Position numbers and translations under genes: made by a program | Shown here: positions 16,116-25,312 of the stretch, piece by piece | Numbering within the stretch: position 1 is the first letter of the stretch | Layout: every line of letters begins with the position of its first letter | From: Latilactobacillus graminis DSM 20719 | GTDB taxonomy: Bacteria; Bacillota; Bacilli; Lactobacillales; Lactobacillaceae | Length of the DNA stretch: 64,000 nucleotides | Assembly (NCBI RefSeq): GCF_001436415.1 | Contig: NZ_AYZB01000020.1 | Location: forward strand, 1 to 64,000 | Direction of reading: 5' to 3' | Notes under the pieces: model-generated | Databases searched by the model: none | The model's input: the letters and a program-made list of their open reading frames with translations, nothing else | What the model was told of the DNA's origin: nothing

Positions 16116-19100
16116 GTGCTGAAAACAAAACACATACTATATCGGCTAACATTATTAGTGACACTGCTTGGCTTACTCATGGGGAATTTGAATACATCAG
16201 TTTTTGCTACCACTAATACTAATCGAGTAAAGACATCAACCCCCAACATAATTATTCGTGGTCTGGAAAGTCGAGATCACACTAAGACAGTCCCCAACGC
16301 TAAAATTAATCTAACTTCAACGACCGATACGCAAAAATCATATTTATTGACTGCTAATGATGAAGGCCTTTTTAATCACATTATTGATAATCAAACTGGA
16401 TTACGAGTTAATCATATCGATGTTGGGGTTTATAAAATTAGTACTGTCGAAAATCCAATTGGTTTTCGCTTAGTTGGTGAAAAAGCGGGCCTGATTGTTG
16501 AGGTAACTGATACCCAACATGAAATTGCCATTTACTATTCAGAAGTAGTTGATGGAACGATTAGTCTTATGGCCCGGACGTCAAGTGGAAATCCAGTTCC
16601 AGGCGTAATTTTTACCGCTACTGACAAAGCAAGTGGGGCAGTCTATCAATTCGCTCCAACTGATGCTGGCGGGCGGACGATTCTTAGCTTAGCTGCTAGT
16701 CGTTATACGATTGGGGTTCAATCAGCACCGAAGAACTATACAGTATCAGACCAGTTGCCATCATTTGATTTAGAAAGTAATCTGAATATTGCTGAGGAGA
16801 TTTTATTTAATCATCGGCAATCAACCGGTAATATCATAATTAAACTCGTCGATGCACAGACACAGGCTGGTTTAGCGGATGCTAAAATTAGTTTAACGCC
16901 TGTTGAGGATACTGGTCACAGCCAAGTTGCGACGACCAATGCTGATGGAGAAGCGATTTGGACTAATATGGCTGCTGGGCAATATCATTTAGCGATTAAA
17001 GCGATGATACCTGGCTATGCAATCGACGATGATCAACAACAATCAGTGACCGTCGCTAGCGATCAAACGAAGCGAATTTCCATAACGGCTCATCGGCAAG
17101 CAACCGCTAATGGGGCTTTTCGGATTCGAAGTATTTCTGAATCCGGGCGGGCAATTGCCCATGTTCAGTATCAAATTGCAGCCTTAGATGGTAGTCAGCA
17201 ACAAACGGTGAATACTAATCAAGATGGGATTGTTGATCTTGTTGGGTTAAGTAGCGGGCAATATACGGTCAAGGAGACTAAAGTTCCAAGTGGTTATCAA
17301 TTACTCCAGGGACAACAAGTCGTTGATGTGTCCAATGAGCGTTATCCAGATGTGGTTTTTACGCATCAAATTAAACGGACTGATCAGCAACACTCGTTAA
17401 TCGTGAATGCGACCGATATGCAAGACAATATAGTTACCGGTGTCCAATTTAAAATTAAATTAATTAATTCAAATGAATCATATGAACAAACAGTATTGGT
17501 TGATAATGCTGGTGTAGCAAGGTTTGACAATGTACCGCTTGGCAAATATGAAATTCAACAGGTAAATCAACCAGTTGGATATGAAAATCAGAGCACCTCG
17601 AAAACCATCGATGTGACGAATAATCAGGCTAATCAACTTGATTGGCAATTCCATCGACAACTAAGTGATGTGCAGTTTGTCGTCAAGGATGCCGAAACTG
17701 GTGCACCGTTGCGTGGAGCCAGCTTCCTTGTGCGGACGACGAATCCGGACGATCAGGGACGGCAAACTTTTATGACGGCTCAAACAGATCGATTGGGTCA
17801 GACGGTGCTGTCGGGGCTCCCAACCGGCGCTTTCACTTATCAACAAGTGACCACTACAGCTGGCAATGATGTTGACCAAACGACCCATGCTGGGGTTATC
17901 CAGCCAGGAGGAGTCAGTTATAACCAGTTTACGGTTCAGAATCAGCAGACAAGACCTAGTACCGCTAATCGACTAATCGTTCGTAAAGTTAGTCAGCAAG
18001 GCCGACCATTGAATGGGGCCCAATTCAAATTATTAAATGAAGCGGGTCGCGAAGTTGCAACTAAAATAACTCAAAATGGGACTGCGGACTTTTCAGAGTT
18101 ACACGCGGGTCAATATACGGTGCAAGAAACGCAAGCACCGACTGGTTATGAATTAGATCAGACGCCCCAAACTATTCAAGTTGGTACTCAGGCAAGTAGT
18201 GACTATATGGCAGTCTTTGTCGATCACCGACAAACGGTTAATGCGACCAATCCAATTGTAATTAATGCTCAAGATGATCAAGGCGGTGTGATTGCGGGGG
18301 CCGTCTTTAAATTATGGACAGACTTGCCAGACGATCAAGGTCAGACATCGTGGGAAATTACCACCGATCAGCATGGATCAGCTGTTTTGCCTAAGGCGGT
18401 TACTGGCCAATATCGGATTCAGATGGTCAGCGTCCCAGTTGGTTACCAGTTAAATACGACAGTGTATTCAATGACGGTTAATCAAGCTGGTCACAATCAA
18501 CTAAGTGTGGTCGCCGCCGCCGCAAAACATCCCCAGACGTTACAAATCCATAAAACAGATTTGCATGATAAAAAATTAGCCGGGGCCGTCTTTCATGTTA
18601 AGTCACTACAAACTGGAAAAACAAGCGAGGTGGTGACTGATAAAGCCGGCATCGCTGAAGTCGGTCAGCTTGAAGCTGGGCGATATGCAGTGCGTGAAAT
18701 TAAGGCCCCCGCTGGCTATCGGTTAGACAGTCTAGAGCACCAAGTAATATTAAAAGATGGACAATCACTGACATCAATGACCATTCAAGATGCACCACAA
18801 ACTGGACAATTGATTATTAATAAAACAGCTCCAAACGGTAAGCCTTTAGCAGATGCGACGTTTGTTGTCCGTGACAAACAAGGTAAGCTCATTGGACAAT
18901 ATCAAAGTAATCTTGCTGGGCGAATTAAGCTGAATGAGTTGGTAGTTGGTGATTATACGATTCAAGAAATTAAGGCCCCAGACGGATACCAACTTAATCC
19001 GGAAGTATTTAAGGTACGCGTTATGAATCAAAAAACGGTGGCGGTCACGGTCGTTGATCAAAAAGCAGTTCCAGAGGATGCATTGGGAACACTGAGAATT

Positions 19101-19604
19101 ACCAATGTTGATCAGAAAAGGCAAACACCGCTGGTTGGGGCGACCTTTATGTTGGAAGATCAAACTGGAAAAGTAGTGCGTCAGCAAATTTTAGTTGATA
19201 CCAACGGTCGAGCCGTTGTCGATAATCTAAAGGCGGGGACCTATCACCTGATTCAAACGACTGCTGCAACTGCCTATAAGGTGCGCACTTATGCGATAAC
19301 TATCAAAGTTCATAGCCGTCAAGAGACCGCTGTTACGGTCGCCAATGAACAGCGCGCCGGATCTGTGATTGTTAATCAAATTGATGGCAATACGCATCAA
19401 CCGTTAGTTGGGGCAAAATATCAATTGCAATCAGCCAACGGTAAGGTATTGATTAATAATTTAATGAGTGATGATCGCGGTCACGTTATTATTCGGCATC
19501 TTAACCCCGGGGCCTATCAACTTGTTCAAATTAGTGCACCTAAAGGTTATGACGTACTGAAGAACCCGATTAAGTTTAAAATGACTAATACGGGTAAAAA
19601 TTAG
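16116..19604 (+). CDS. Secreted protein of twelve SpaA/CnaB-like repeats
   Basis: A 1162-residue protein: a signal peptide (1-31) and then twelve beta-sandwich repeats of 92-99 residues. Each ends in a Y-x-hydrophobic...P-x-GY signature, at about residues 108, 200, 295, 388, 482, 577, 671, 770, 861, 951, 1047 and 1138. These are SpaA/CnaB-type folds, which in pilins and adhesins are locked by Lys-Asn isopeptide bonds with a catalytic Glu. The Glu is seen only in repeats 4, 7, 9 and 10. The protein ends right after repeat 12, with no LPXTG and no membrane tail, so anchoring is unexplained. It is downstream of the Mga-type regulator. Likely an adhesin or matrix protein. Confidence 0.85.
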   Translation: MLKTKHILYRLTLLVTLLGLLMGNLNTSVFATTNTNRVKTSTPNIIIRGLESRDHTKTVPNAKINLTSTTDTQKSYLLTANDEGLFNHIIDNQTGLRVNHIDVGVYKISTVENPIGFRLVGEKAGLIVEVTDTQHEIAIYYSEVVDGTISLMARTSSGNPVPGVIFTATDKASGAVYQFAPTDAGGRTILSLAASRYTIGVQSAPKNYTVSDQLPSFDLESNLNIAEEILFNHRQSTGNIIIKLVDAQTQAGLADAKISLTPVEDTGHSQVATTNADGEAIWTNMAAGQYHLAIKAMIPGYAIDDDQQQSVTVASDQTKRISITAHRQATANGAFRIRSISESGRAIAHVQYQIAALDGSQQQTVNTNQDGIVDLVGLSSGQYTVKETKVPSGYQLLQGQQVVDVSNERYPDVVFTHQIKRTDQQHSLIVNATDMQDNIVTGVQFKIKLINSNESYEQTVLVDNAGVARFDNVPLGKYEIQQVNQPVGYENQSTSKTIDVTNNQANQLDWQFHRQLSDVQFVVKDAETGAPLRGASFLVRTTNPDDQGRQTFMTAQTDRLGQTVLSGLPTGAFTYQQVTTTAGNDVDQTTHAGVIQPGGVSYNQFTVQNQQTRPSTANRLIVRKVSQQGRPLNGAQFKLLNEAGREVATKITQNGTADFSELHAGQYTVQETQAPTGYELDQTPQTIQVGTQASSDYMAVFVDHRQTVNATNPIVINAQDDQGGVIAGAVFKLWTDLPDDQGQTSWEITTDQHGSAVLPKAVTGQYRIQMVSVPVGYQLNTTVYSMTVNQAGHNQLSVVAAAAKHPQTLQIHKTDLHDKKLAGAVFHVKSLQTGKTSEVVTDKAGIAEVGQLEAGRYAVREIKAPAGYRLDSLEHQVILKDGQSLTSMTIQDAPQTGQLIINKTAPNGKPLADATFVVRDKQGKLIGQYQSNLAGRIKLNELVVGDYTIQEIKAPDGYQLNPEVFKVRVMNQKTVAVTVVDQKAVPEDALGTLRITNVDQKRQTPLVGATFMLEDQTGKVVRQQILVDTNGRAVVDNLKAGTYHLIQTTAATAYKVRTYAITIKVHSRQETAVTVANEQRAGSVIVNQIDGNTHQPLVGAKYQLQSANGKVLINNLMSDDRGHVIIRHLNPGAYQLVQISAPKGYDVLKNPIKFKMTNTGKN

Positions 19605-19768
19605 TGTTTATCATAAGTGCTTATAAATAATAATTATAATTTTTTAAAATTAATTTTCGCCGCTTTTAAAAACCCACTAAAATATCCGCATTTTATTCTG
19701 GCGAGAATAGGATAAAATGAAGATAATCAGAATACGGTTTGAATTCCTAACAAAGTGGGTATGGAAAA

Positions 19769-20209
19769 ATGTCAGTTTATTATTTAAAGCCAGAAAAAAC
19801 AGTAAACGAGATTATAAATACGATTCATGCAGGTATTGCAAGTATGCAGTACTTTGAGAAGATGGATAATATATGCGCAGAGATTGGTTTTGATTTCGAT
19901 GATGCGATCTTATTACAACAAATTAAGCAATTAAGCAAGAACCATTCCGCAGATTTAGCGCACTTAGCTCAAAATGGAATCACTGCTGCTGCAGTGCAAC
20001 GCTTGAAGACCGTTGGGTTACTATTATTTGTTCAAGATAATGAAGTTTCGCAAAGCTATGTTATTTTAAGTCGAAAGGCCCTGACCGGTTTACAAGCAAT
20101 TGCTGCTAGTTATCGGCAAGCATCAGTGGATTTGGTACCAGCCCTGGACTCAAGGGATGTTGAACGCGTAAAGGCTGCTGCTGATAAAATTTTTCGTAAA
20201 TATGAATGA
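19769..20209 (+). CDS. Hypothetical helical protein, 146 residues
   Basis: A soluble, mostly helical protein beginning MSVYYLKPEKTVNEIINTI. No signal peptide, membrane segment or recognised motif. The ribosome site is weak. It has its own promoter region, since ~160 AT-rich bases separate it from the SpaA gene, and ends at a strong terminator shared with hflX. I do not recognise the family. Confidence 0.6.
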   Translation: MSVYYLKPEKTVNEIINTIHAGIASMQYFEKMDNICAEIGFDFDDAILLQQIKQLSKNHSADLAHLAQNGITAAAVQRLKTVGLLLFVQDNEVSQSYVILSRKALTGLQAIAASYRQASVDLVPALDSRDVERVKAAADKIFRKYE

Positions 20210-20212
20210 CAC

Positions 20213-20250
20213 AAAAAAGGGCTACCGATACAGTCGGTAGCCCTTTTTTT
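20213..20250. terminator. bidirectional terminator
   Basis: AAAAAAGGGCTACCGA and TCGGTAGCCCTTTTTTT form a long stem between the hypothetical gene and the convergent hflX. Confidence 0.9.
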
Positions 20251-20255
20251 GATAG

Positions 20256-21536
20256 TTAATTTGGCACTGCTTGCTGATAATGCTTAACAGGTCCCAGTAA
20301 TTGAGGGTTGATTTGAGCCCGAATGAAGGTGCCGTTTTCTACATAACTTTGTTCTAGAATGCTAGCGTGATCACTGAGGTAAGAAACGGCTTGCCCTTGT
20401 GTATATGGAATTAAGAAGTCTAACGTTGGATATTGTTCGAAAAGTTGTTTGCTAATTAGGGCAATTAACGCATCAATGGCCGCTTCATCGCGCGCGGAGT
20501 AGACAATTTGATGACCATCGATTTCCGGATAGTGGGTATCTGGTTTTAAGTCAGCTTTATTAAAGGCTTCGATAACAGGGATATCCTTAATATTGAGTGA
20601 AGCAAGAGTTTCTTGGGTTGTTTGCATCATATCCAAGTAATTCGGATCAGAATAGTCGACAACGTGGATTAAAAGATCGGCATTCGCCGCTTCGGATAAA
20701 GTTGATTTAAAGGCTTGAACCAAGTGATGTGGGAGTTTTGTAACAAAGCCAACCGTATCACTCAGTAAGAATTTTTGCTGGTTGGATAGCACGATTTCCC
20801 GGACGCTAGTATCCAAAGTTGCAAAGAGCATATCTTTTTCAAAGACTTGTTTTTCTGGTGTATCGGGATTAAGCCGCTGCAAAATACGATTCATTGTGGT
20901 TGATTTACCAGCATTCGTGTACCCAACTAGGGCCACTACCGGAATCGCGTTTTTAGCGCGTTGCCGACGTTGGACAAGTTGCTGTTGGTCGATTTTGGCG
21001 AGTTCGCTTTTAAGTTTAGTAATTCGCTTTTCAATGAGTCGCCGGTCTAATTCTAGTTGAGTTTCACCAGCACCACGATTAGCGGTGCCCCCACCACCTT
21101 GTTGATCGAGTTTATTTTCGGACGGGTGTAAGCGTGGTAATTGGTACTTAGCTTCAGCGATAGCCACTTGCAATTGAGCTTCCTTGGTCTTAGCGCGTGA
21201 AGCGAAGATTTCTAGGATTAACTGTGTCCGATCAAGGATACGCATACCGAGTTCCTTTTCTAAATTGCGAATTTGGGAAGGGGAGAGCTCATCGTTGATC
21301 AAAATCAGATCAGCATCTTCTTGTGTGGCCTGTTCTTTAATTTCTTGTACTTTTCCTTTGCCAAAATAAGTGGCGTGGTTGGCTTGATCGATATTCTGAC
21401 GAACGTCGCCAACGACTACCATATTATCAGCACGGGCCAGTTCCCCTAATTCACGCATTGTATAATCAAAATTAGTTTGGTGTTGACTAACGCCGGTTAG
21501 TAAAACCTTTTTAGGTTGTTGATAAGTTTCTTCCAT
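20256..21536 (-). CDS. hflX: GTPase HflX (ribosome-splitting)
   Basis: A 426-residue GTPase. The N-terminal HflX domain includes ATYFGKGKVQEI. A coiled-coil linker around GGTANRGAGETQLELDRR precedes the G domain, with G1 GYTNAGKSTT, G3 DTVGFV and G4 NKAD. HflX binds the 50S subunit and splits stalled ribosomes under stress. The frame extends ten codons upstream, but AAAGGAGT lies inside that extension and serves ATG 21536. It is transcribed alone from the long gap next to the ROK gene. Confidence 0.93.
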   Translation of the reverse strand: MEETYQQPKKVLLTGVSQHQTNFDYTMRELGELARADNMVVVGDVRQNIDQANHATYFGKGKVQEIKEQATQEDADLILINDELSPSQIRNLEKELGMRILDRTQLILEIFASRAKTKEAQLQVAIAEAKYQLPRLHPSENKLDQQGGGGTANRGAGETQLELDRRLIEKRITKLKSELAKIDQQQLVQRRQRAKNAIPVVALVGYTNAGKSTTMNRILQRLNPDTPEKQVFEKDMLFATLDTSVREIVLSNQQKFLLSDTVGFVTKLPHHLVQAFKSTLSEAANADLLIHVVDYSDPNYLDMMQTTQETLASLNIKDIPVIEAFNKADLKPDTHYPEIDGHQIVYSARDEAAIDALIALISKQLFEQYPTLDFLIPYTQGQAVSYLSDHASILEQSYVENGTFIRAQINPQLLGPVKHYQQAVPN

Positions 21537-21903
21537 AAGAACTCCTTTAGATACTAGTTCGGACAATTTTTAATCCGATCTTGACGTTTTCTTTGAGGGC
21601 CATGTTTAATCAAAAAGGGTTGGCGCAAAAAAATATTTCTTTGTCACAGCCCATAATTAAATTAATTTTAAAAAGCAAATGCCAGCAGAAATTACCAGGA
21701 AATAGCGATATGTTTATTCAATTGTGATTGCGGTTAAACCAACAGTTGCCACGTTGTGATACACCTTTGATAGTCCCCCATTTGATGGATTAAGTGTACC
21801 ATGAAAGCCGTTAAAAGCCAAAGGGCGTGCTGTAGGGGATGATCTTATGGTAAAATGAAAGCGGTTGTTAAATATGAACAAGAATTACTTGGGGGAATTT
21901 AGA
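21537..21903. other. Intergenic region between hflX and the ROK gene
   Basis: These 367 bases carry the two divergent promoters. TATGGTAAAAT at 21846-21856 is a good -10 for the ROK gene. It is followed by TGAAAGCGGTTGTT, a 12/14 match to a catabolite-responsive element. No supported frame or RNA gene was found. Confidence 0.5.
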
Positions 21904-22794
21904 ATGAAGAATTTAGCATTGCTTGATGTAGGAGGGACAACGATAAAATATGGCTTGTGGGATGGTACCGAACAGCAATTAATCAAGACTGGGACGGTTG
22001 TTACACCGAAATCACTGGCCGCTTATTATGCGGTCTTAACCCAAATTGTGGAAAATTTTAAGATACATGATCGGGTGGTTGGCGTGGCCATGAGTACACC
22101 AGGCGCGGTCAATAAAGCAACCGGGATTATTGAAGGTGCCAGCGCGTTACCATATATTCACCACTTTGAGATCCACGATGAACTTGAAACGCGATTTGGA
22201 TTACCTGTGGCAATGGAAAATGATGCTAATTGCGCGGCTTTAGCAGAAGTCGGTAGTGGCGCGGCTCAAGGACTCCAAAATGTATTGTTAATGGTGATTG
22301 GAACTGGGGTCGGCGGTTCAGTGATTATTAATGGACAAGTTCAACACGGCCGCCATTTGTTCGGCGGTGAATTCGGGTATATGCTAATGAATGATGGTCG
22401 TATTTTAAGTGAAGTCGGGACTGCGGTGCACATGGCTGAGCGTTATAATCAAGCTGCCCAGACGAATTTTTCAGGGCAAGAAGTTTTTGAATTAGCTAAC
22501 CAAGGTGATTTATTGGCGCAAAAGGAGGCGGACTTGTTATATATGAGTCTTGCTCAGGCAATTTATAATTTGCAATATAGTTTTGATCCAGAAGTCATTA
22601 TTTTAGGGGGCGGGATTTCAAAAGCTGATTTTCTAATCCCCAATATTAAGAAGGCTTTAGAAAAAATATTAGATCAAGTTGATATTGCACCCTTTATGCC
22701 ATTAATTCGGACGTGTCAGTACTATAATGATGCAAATTTAATTGGCGCAATGGAGGATTTTCGGCGTACTTATCCTGAGATAGTGGGCTATTAG
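21904..22794 (+). CDS. ROK family protein (sugar kinase-like)
   Basis: A 297-residue ROK protein. The N-terminal phosphate loop is LLDVGGTTIKYGLW. ENDANCAALAEV carries the catalytic Asp, and IGTGVGGSVIINGQV the ATP site. The zinc motif of glucokinase-type ROKs (CxCGxxGCxE) is absent: the region after HGRHLFGGEFGYM has no Cys. This resembles the BglK-like branch that phosphorylates beta-glucosides or other sugars. GGGGGAATTTAGA supports ATG 21904 over the longer frame from 21865. The substrate is not assignable. Confidence 0.85.
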   Translation: MKNLALLDVGGTTIKYGLWDGTEQQLIKTGTVVTPKSLAAYYAVLTQIVENFKIHDRVVGVAMSTPGAVNKATGIIEGASALPYIHHFEIHDELETRFGLPVAMENDANCAALAEVGSGAAQGLQNVLLMVIGTGVGGSVIINGQVQHGRHLFGGEFGYMLMNDGRILSEVGTAVHMAERYNQAAQTNFSGQEVFELANQGDLLAQKEADLLYMSLAQAIYNLQYSFDPEVIILGGGISKADFLIPNIKKALEKILDQVDIAPFMPLIRTCQYYNDANLIGAMEDFRRTYPEIVGY

Positions 22795-22841
22795 ATTGGT
22801 AAAATAGCATCCTATTGAGTTAGGACGGTCGATAAGGTAAT

Positions 22842-22878
22842 AAAAAAGATTCGCTCCAAATCGGAGCGAATCTTTTTT
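22842..22878. terminator. bidirectional terminator
   Basis: AAAAAAGATTCGCTCC pairs perfectly with GGAGCGAATCTTTTTT between convergent genes. Confidence 0.9.
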
Positions 22879-22880
22879 GT

Positions 22881-24317
22881 TTAGATTGCATGTTTTCGTT
22901 GGTATTTCGCAATTAATGGTAAAATCACGCCGAGACCCATTAAAGCGGCTGAGACGACGATATTTAAGATTAACTCGTGGGTATATTTTGCAGTCCCTGG
23001 TGTGGCATCTTGTGGAAAGATACTAAAAATCGTTCCTAAAGCCGTGATGGCTAAACACCAGAAGCCAACAATGATTGCCCATGGTTTATTTTTAATGTAT
23101 GTGTAGGTTGATGGGAATTTTTCGCTATTGAAACGGACTCTTAAAAAGGCAACGAAGATAAAGCACGTTACAAATGGTGATACAATACCGTTAATGTTCA
23201 ACAGCCAATTAAAAATATCATTAATTTCGGGAAGAAAAGCACTGGAAGCTAACACGAAAGTACAAATACCGGTTGTTAACCAATAACCATTGATTGGGAG
23301 CCCTTGTTTGTTTGTTTTAGTTAGTGCTTTGGGTAAGAACTGTTTGGCTGTGTCGGATAGAAAAATCCGCGTACCGCCATCGAGTAGCATGGCTAATTGA
23401 GCACCCATGTAGATTGCTTGAGTGACCGCGAAGATGTACAGTAAGATCTTTCCCATGTGGAATTGTTGACCAAGTGCTAAGAAGGCGTAGTAGGAACCGT
23501 TCATCTTCAAATCGGCTGGTAAGTGGTTGGCATCAAAGAAGACCCCAATAGCCAATGAACCAAAGATGGTTAAAAAGGCGGTCATCAGAGCAAGTGCCAT
23601 CATTGCTTTGGGAAAATCTTTTTTACCGTCTTTCATTTGACCAACATAAGGCGCCACCAGTTCGGCACCGTTCATGGCGAAAATCAGTAATCCAATGGTT
23701 GAGAAATAATGTAAGTTAAAATGTGGAATAAAAGTATGCAGATTTAATGGGTGAGTTGCAATGTGGCCGCCATTGAGTAAGCCGACAAAAGTCATAATCA
23801 CAAATAAAATGGTCATGATAAACATGGCGCCCCCACCAACGATACTAAGGACCTGTAGCGATGATGTAAACTTGTGCTGGAAGAAGATGAAGAGGATCGT
23901 GATGGCCGCTGTGAGTAGCGCAAACGAAGCCCGTGAGAGCTTATCTTCTAAATTACCGTTACCAGTAATAATCCAAAAGAACGATACGACCATTGAATTG
24001 GCCACATCGACTAAGTATGGTAGACTAGCCACCCAGTAACACCAAGCGGTTAAGTAACCCCAAACATCTCCGCTGGTATGCCGCATCCAACTGGATAAAC
24101 CGCCGCCGTCCTTGCTAAACGCAGAGCCTAAGTGGCCAACCATTAATTCATAAGGTAAGACATAGGTGAAAAGTAAGACAATCCATGAAAAGACAACTGC
24201 CATTCCTTGGTTTTGAAAATTATAAATAATATCGTCAAAGCCAATGACGGTGACAAAGTCCATTAAAGCAAGGACTTGCCACGTGATATATTTCTTTTTT
24301 GGTTCAATTTCATCCAT
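22881..24317 (-). CDS. APC family amino acid permease (GadC/YjeM-like)
   Basis: A 478-residue protein with about twelve membrane segments of the amino acid-polyamine-organocation superfamily. The first helix GFDDIIYNFQNQGMAVVF and the following YELMVGHLGSAFSKDGGGLSSW match the glutamate/GABA antiporter-like YjeM branch. It probably exchanges or imports an amino acid; no decarboxylase sits beside it to suggest acid resistance. AAGGGG precedes ATG 24317, favoured over the start ten codons upstream. Monocistronic. Confidence 0.8.
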   Translation of the reverse strand: MDEIEPKKKYITWQVLALMDFVTVIGFDDIIYNFQNQGMAVVFSWIVLLFTYVLPYELMVGHLGSAFSKDGGGLSSWMRHTSGDVWGYLTAWCYWVASLPYLVDVANSMVVSFFWIITGNGNLEDKLSRASFALLTAAITILFIFFQHKFTSSLQVLSIVGGGAMFIMTILFVIMTFVGLLNGGHIATHPLNLHTFIPHFNLHYFSTIGLLIFAMNGAELVAPYVGQMKDGKKDFPKAMMALALMTAFLTIFGSLAIGVFFDANHLPADLKMNGSYYAFLALGQQFHMGKILLYIFAVTQAIYMGAQLAMLLDGGTRIFLSDTAKQFLPKALTKTNKQGLPINGYWLTTGICTFVLASSAFLPEINDIFNWLLNINGIVSPFVTCFIFVAFLRVRFNSEKFPSTYTYIKNKPWAIIVGFWCLAITALGTIFSIFPQDATPGTAKYTHELILNIVVSAALMGLGVILPLIAKYQRKHAI

Positions 24318-24539
24318 CGTAAAGAAACCCCTTTTCTGAAAATTCACAATATTTTTATTATAGTCAAATCAGAAACGGAAGACAAAACTTTTTGAGCAAT
24401 TCACATTAGTTTTTAAAAAATGGGTGCATCAGCTTACAAAATTGTTATTTAACTACCAGAAAATGTCATCTAAAAAGCGGGCGGTCTTGGAGAATATTCG
24501 GTAAGATAAGCAGTATCATGAAATTTGGAGGTAATATTA

Positions 24540-25298
24540 ATGGACACACCAACAGTCGTTAGCATCAAAGACGTTCAAAAAACATACGGTAAACCCAATG
24601 AAAAGCAATATACGGCCTTAAAAGGCATTACTTTTGATGTCAAACAAGGAGAATTTGTCGGCATCATGGGTGCTTCAGGTTCAGGGAAAACCACTTTATT
24701 GAATATTTTATCAACTCTAGACAAGCCGACTGCCGGCCAAGTTGAAATTAATGGGCAAGCAATTAACGGCCTGAAGGGTAACCAGTTAGCCGATTTTCGG
24801 GCTAAGGAAATTGGCTTCATGTTTCAAGATTTCAATTTATTAGAAAACTTAACCGCTTATGAAAATATGGCGTTGCCATTGACCTTGCAAAACGTTGGCG
24901 GTAAACAAGTTCAGGATTTTGTCACATCAATTGCCAAGACCCTCTCAATTGATCGTTTATTAAATAAATACCCGACTGAATTATCAGGTGGGCAAAAGCA
25001 GCGGGTCGCTGCAGCACGAGCGCTAGTACACAAACCAGCCATTTTGTTTGGTGATGAGCCAACTGGTGCGCTTGATTCTAAGAGTGCTAAAGAATTGCTA
25101 GATACGATGGCACAACTCAACGAACAACAACGGGTTTCAATCTTATTAGTGACCCACGATCCGTTTTCAGCGAGTTATTGCCAACGAATTCTCTTTATTA
25201 AAGATGGTCAAATCGGCCAAGAACTGGTCCGTGGTGATCGGCCACGCAAAGCCTTTTATCAAGAAATTTTAGATACATTAGGCACATTTAATCATTAG
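24540..25298 (+). CDS. ABC transporter ATP-binding protein (BceA-like)
   Basis: A 252-residue ABC ATPase of the MacB/BceA/LolD type. Walker A is GASGSGKTT, the signature LSGGQKQRVAAARAL, Walker B ILFGDEPTGALDS, and the switch His is in LLVTHDP. GGAGGT at 24526-24531 serves ATG 24540. It is followed after 14 nt by a ten-helix permease, so the pair is a Bce-type exporter/detoxifier of cell-wall-active peptides. No BceRS-type two-component system is adjacent. Confidence 0.9.
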   Translation: MDTPTVVSIKDVQKTYGKPNEKQYTALKGITFDVKQGEFVGIMGASGSGKTTLLNILSTLDKPTAGQVEINGQAINGLKGNQLADFRAKEIGFMFQDFNLLENLTAYENMALPLTLQNVGGKQVQDFVTSIAKTLSIDRLLNKYPTELSGGQKQRVAAARALVHKPAILFGDEPTGALDSKSAKELLDTMAQLNEQQRVSILLVTHDPFSASYCQRILFIKDGQIGQELVRGDRPRKAFYQEILDTLGTFNH

Positions 25299-25312
25299 GG
25301 GGCAGATCATTT

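Noticed and set aside
21802..21869. Two cre-like sequences before the ROK gene (TGAAAGCCGTTAAA and TGAAAGCGGTTGTT)
   Set aside because: Each has two mismatches to the consensus. Mentioned in the region note only.
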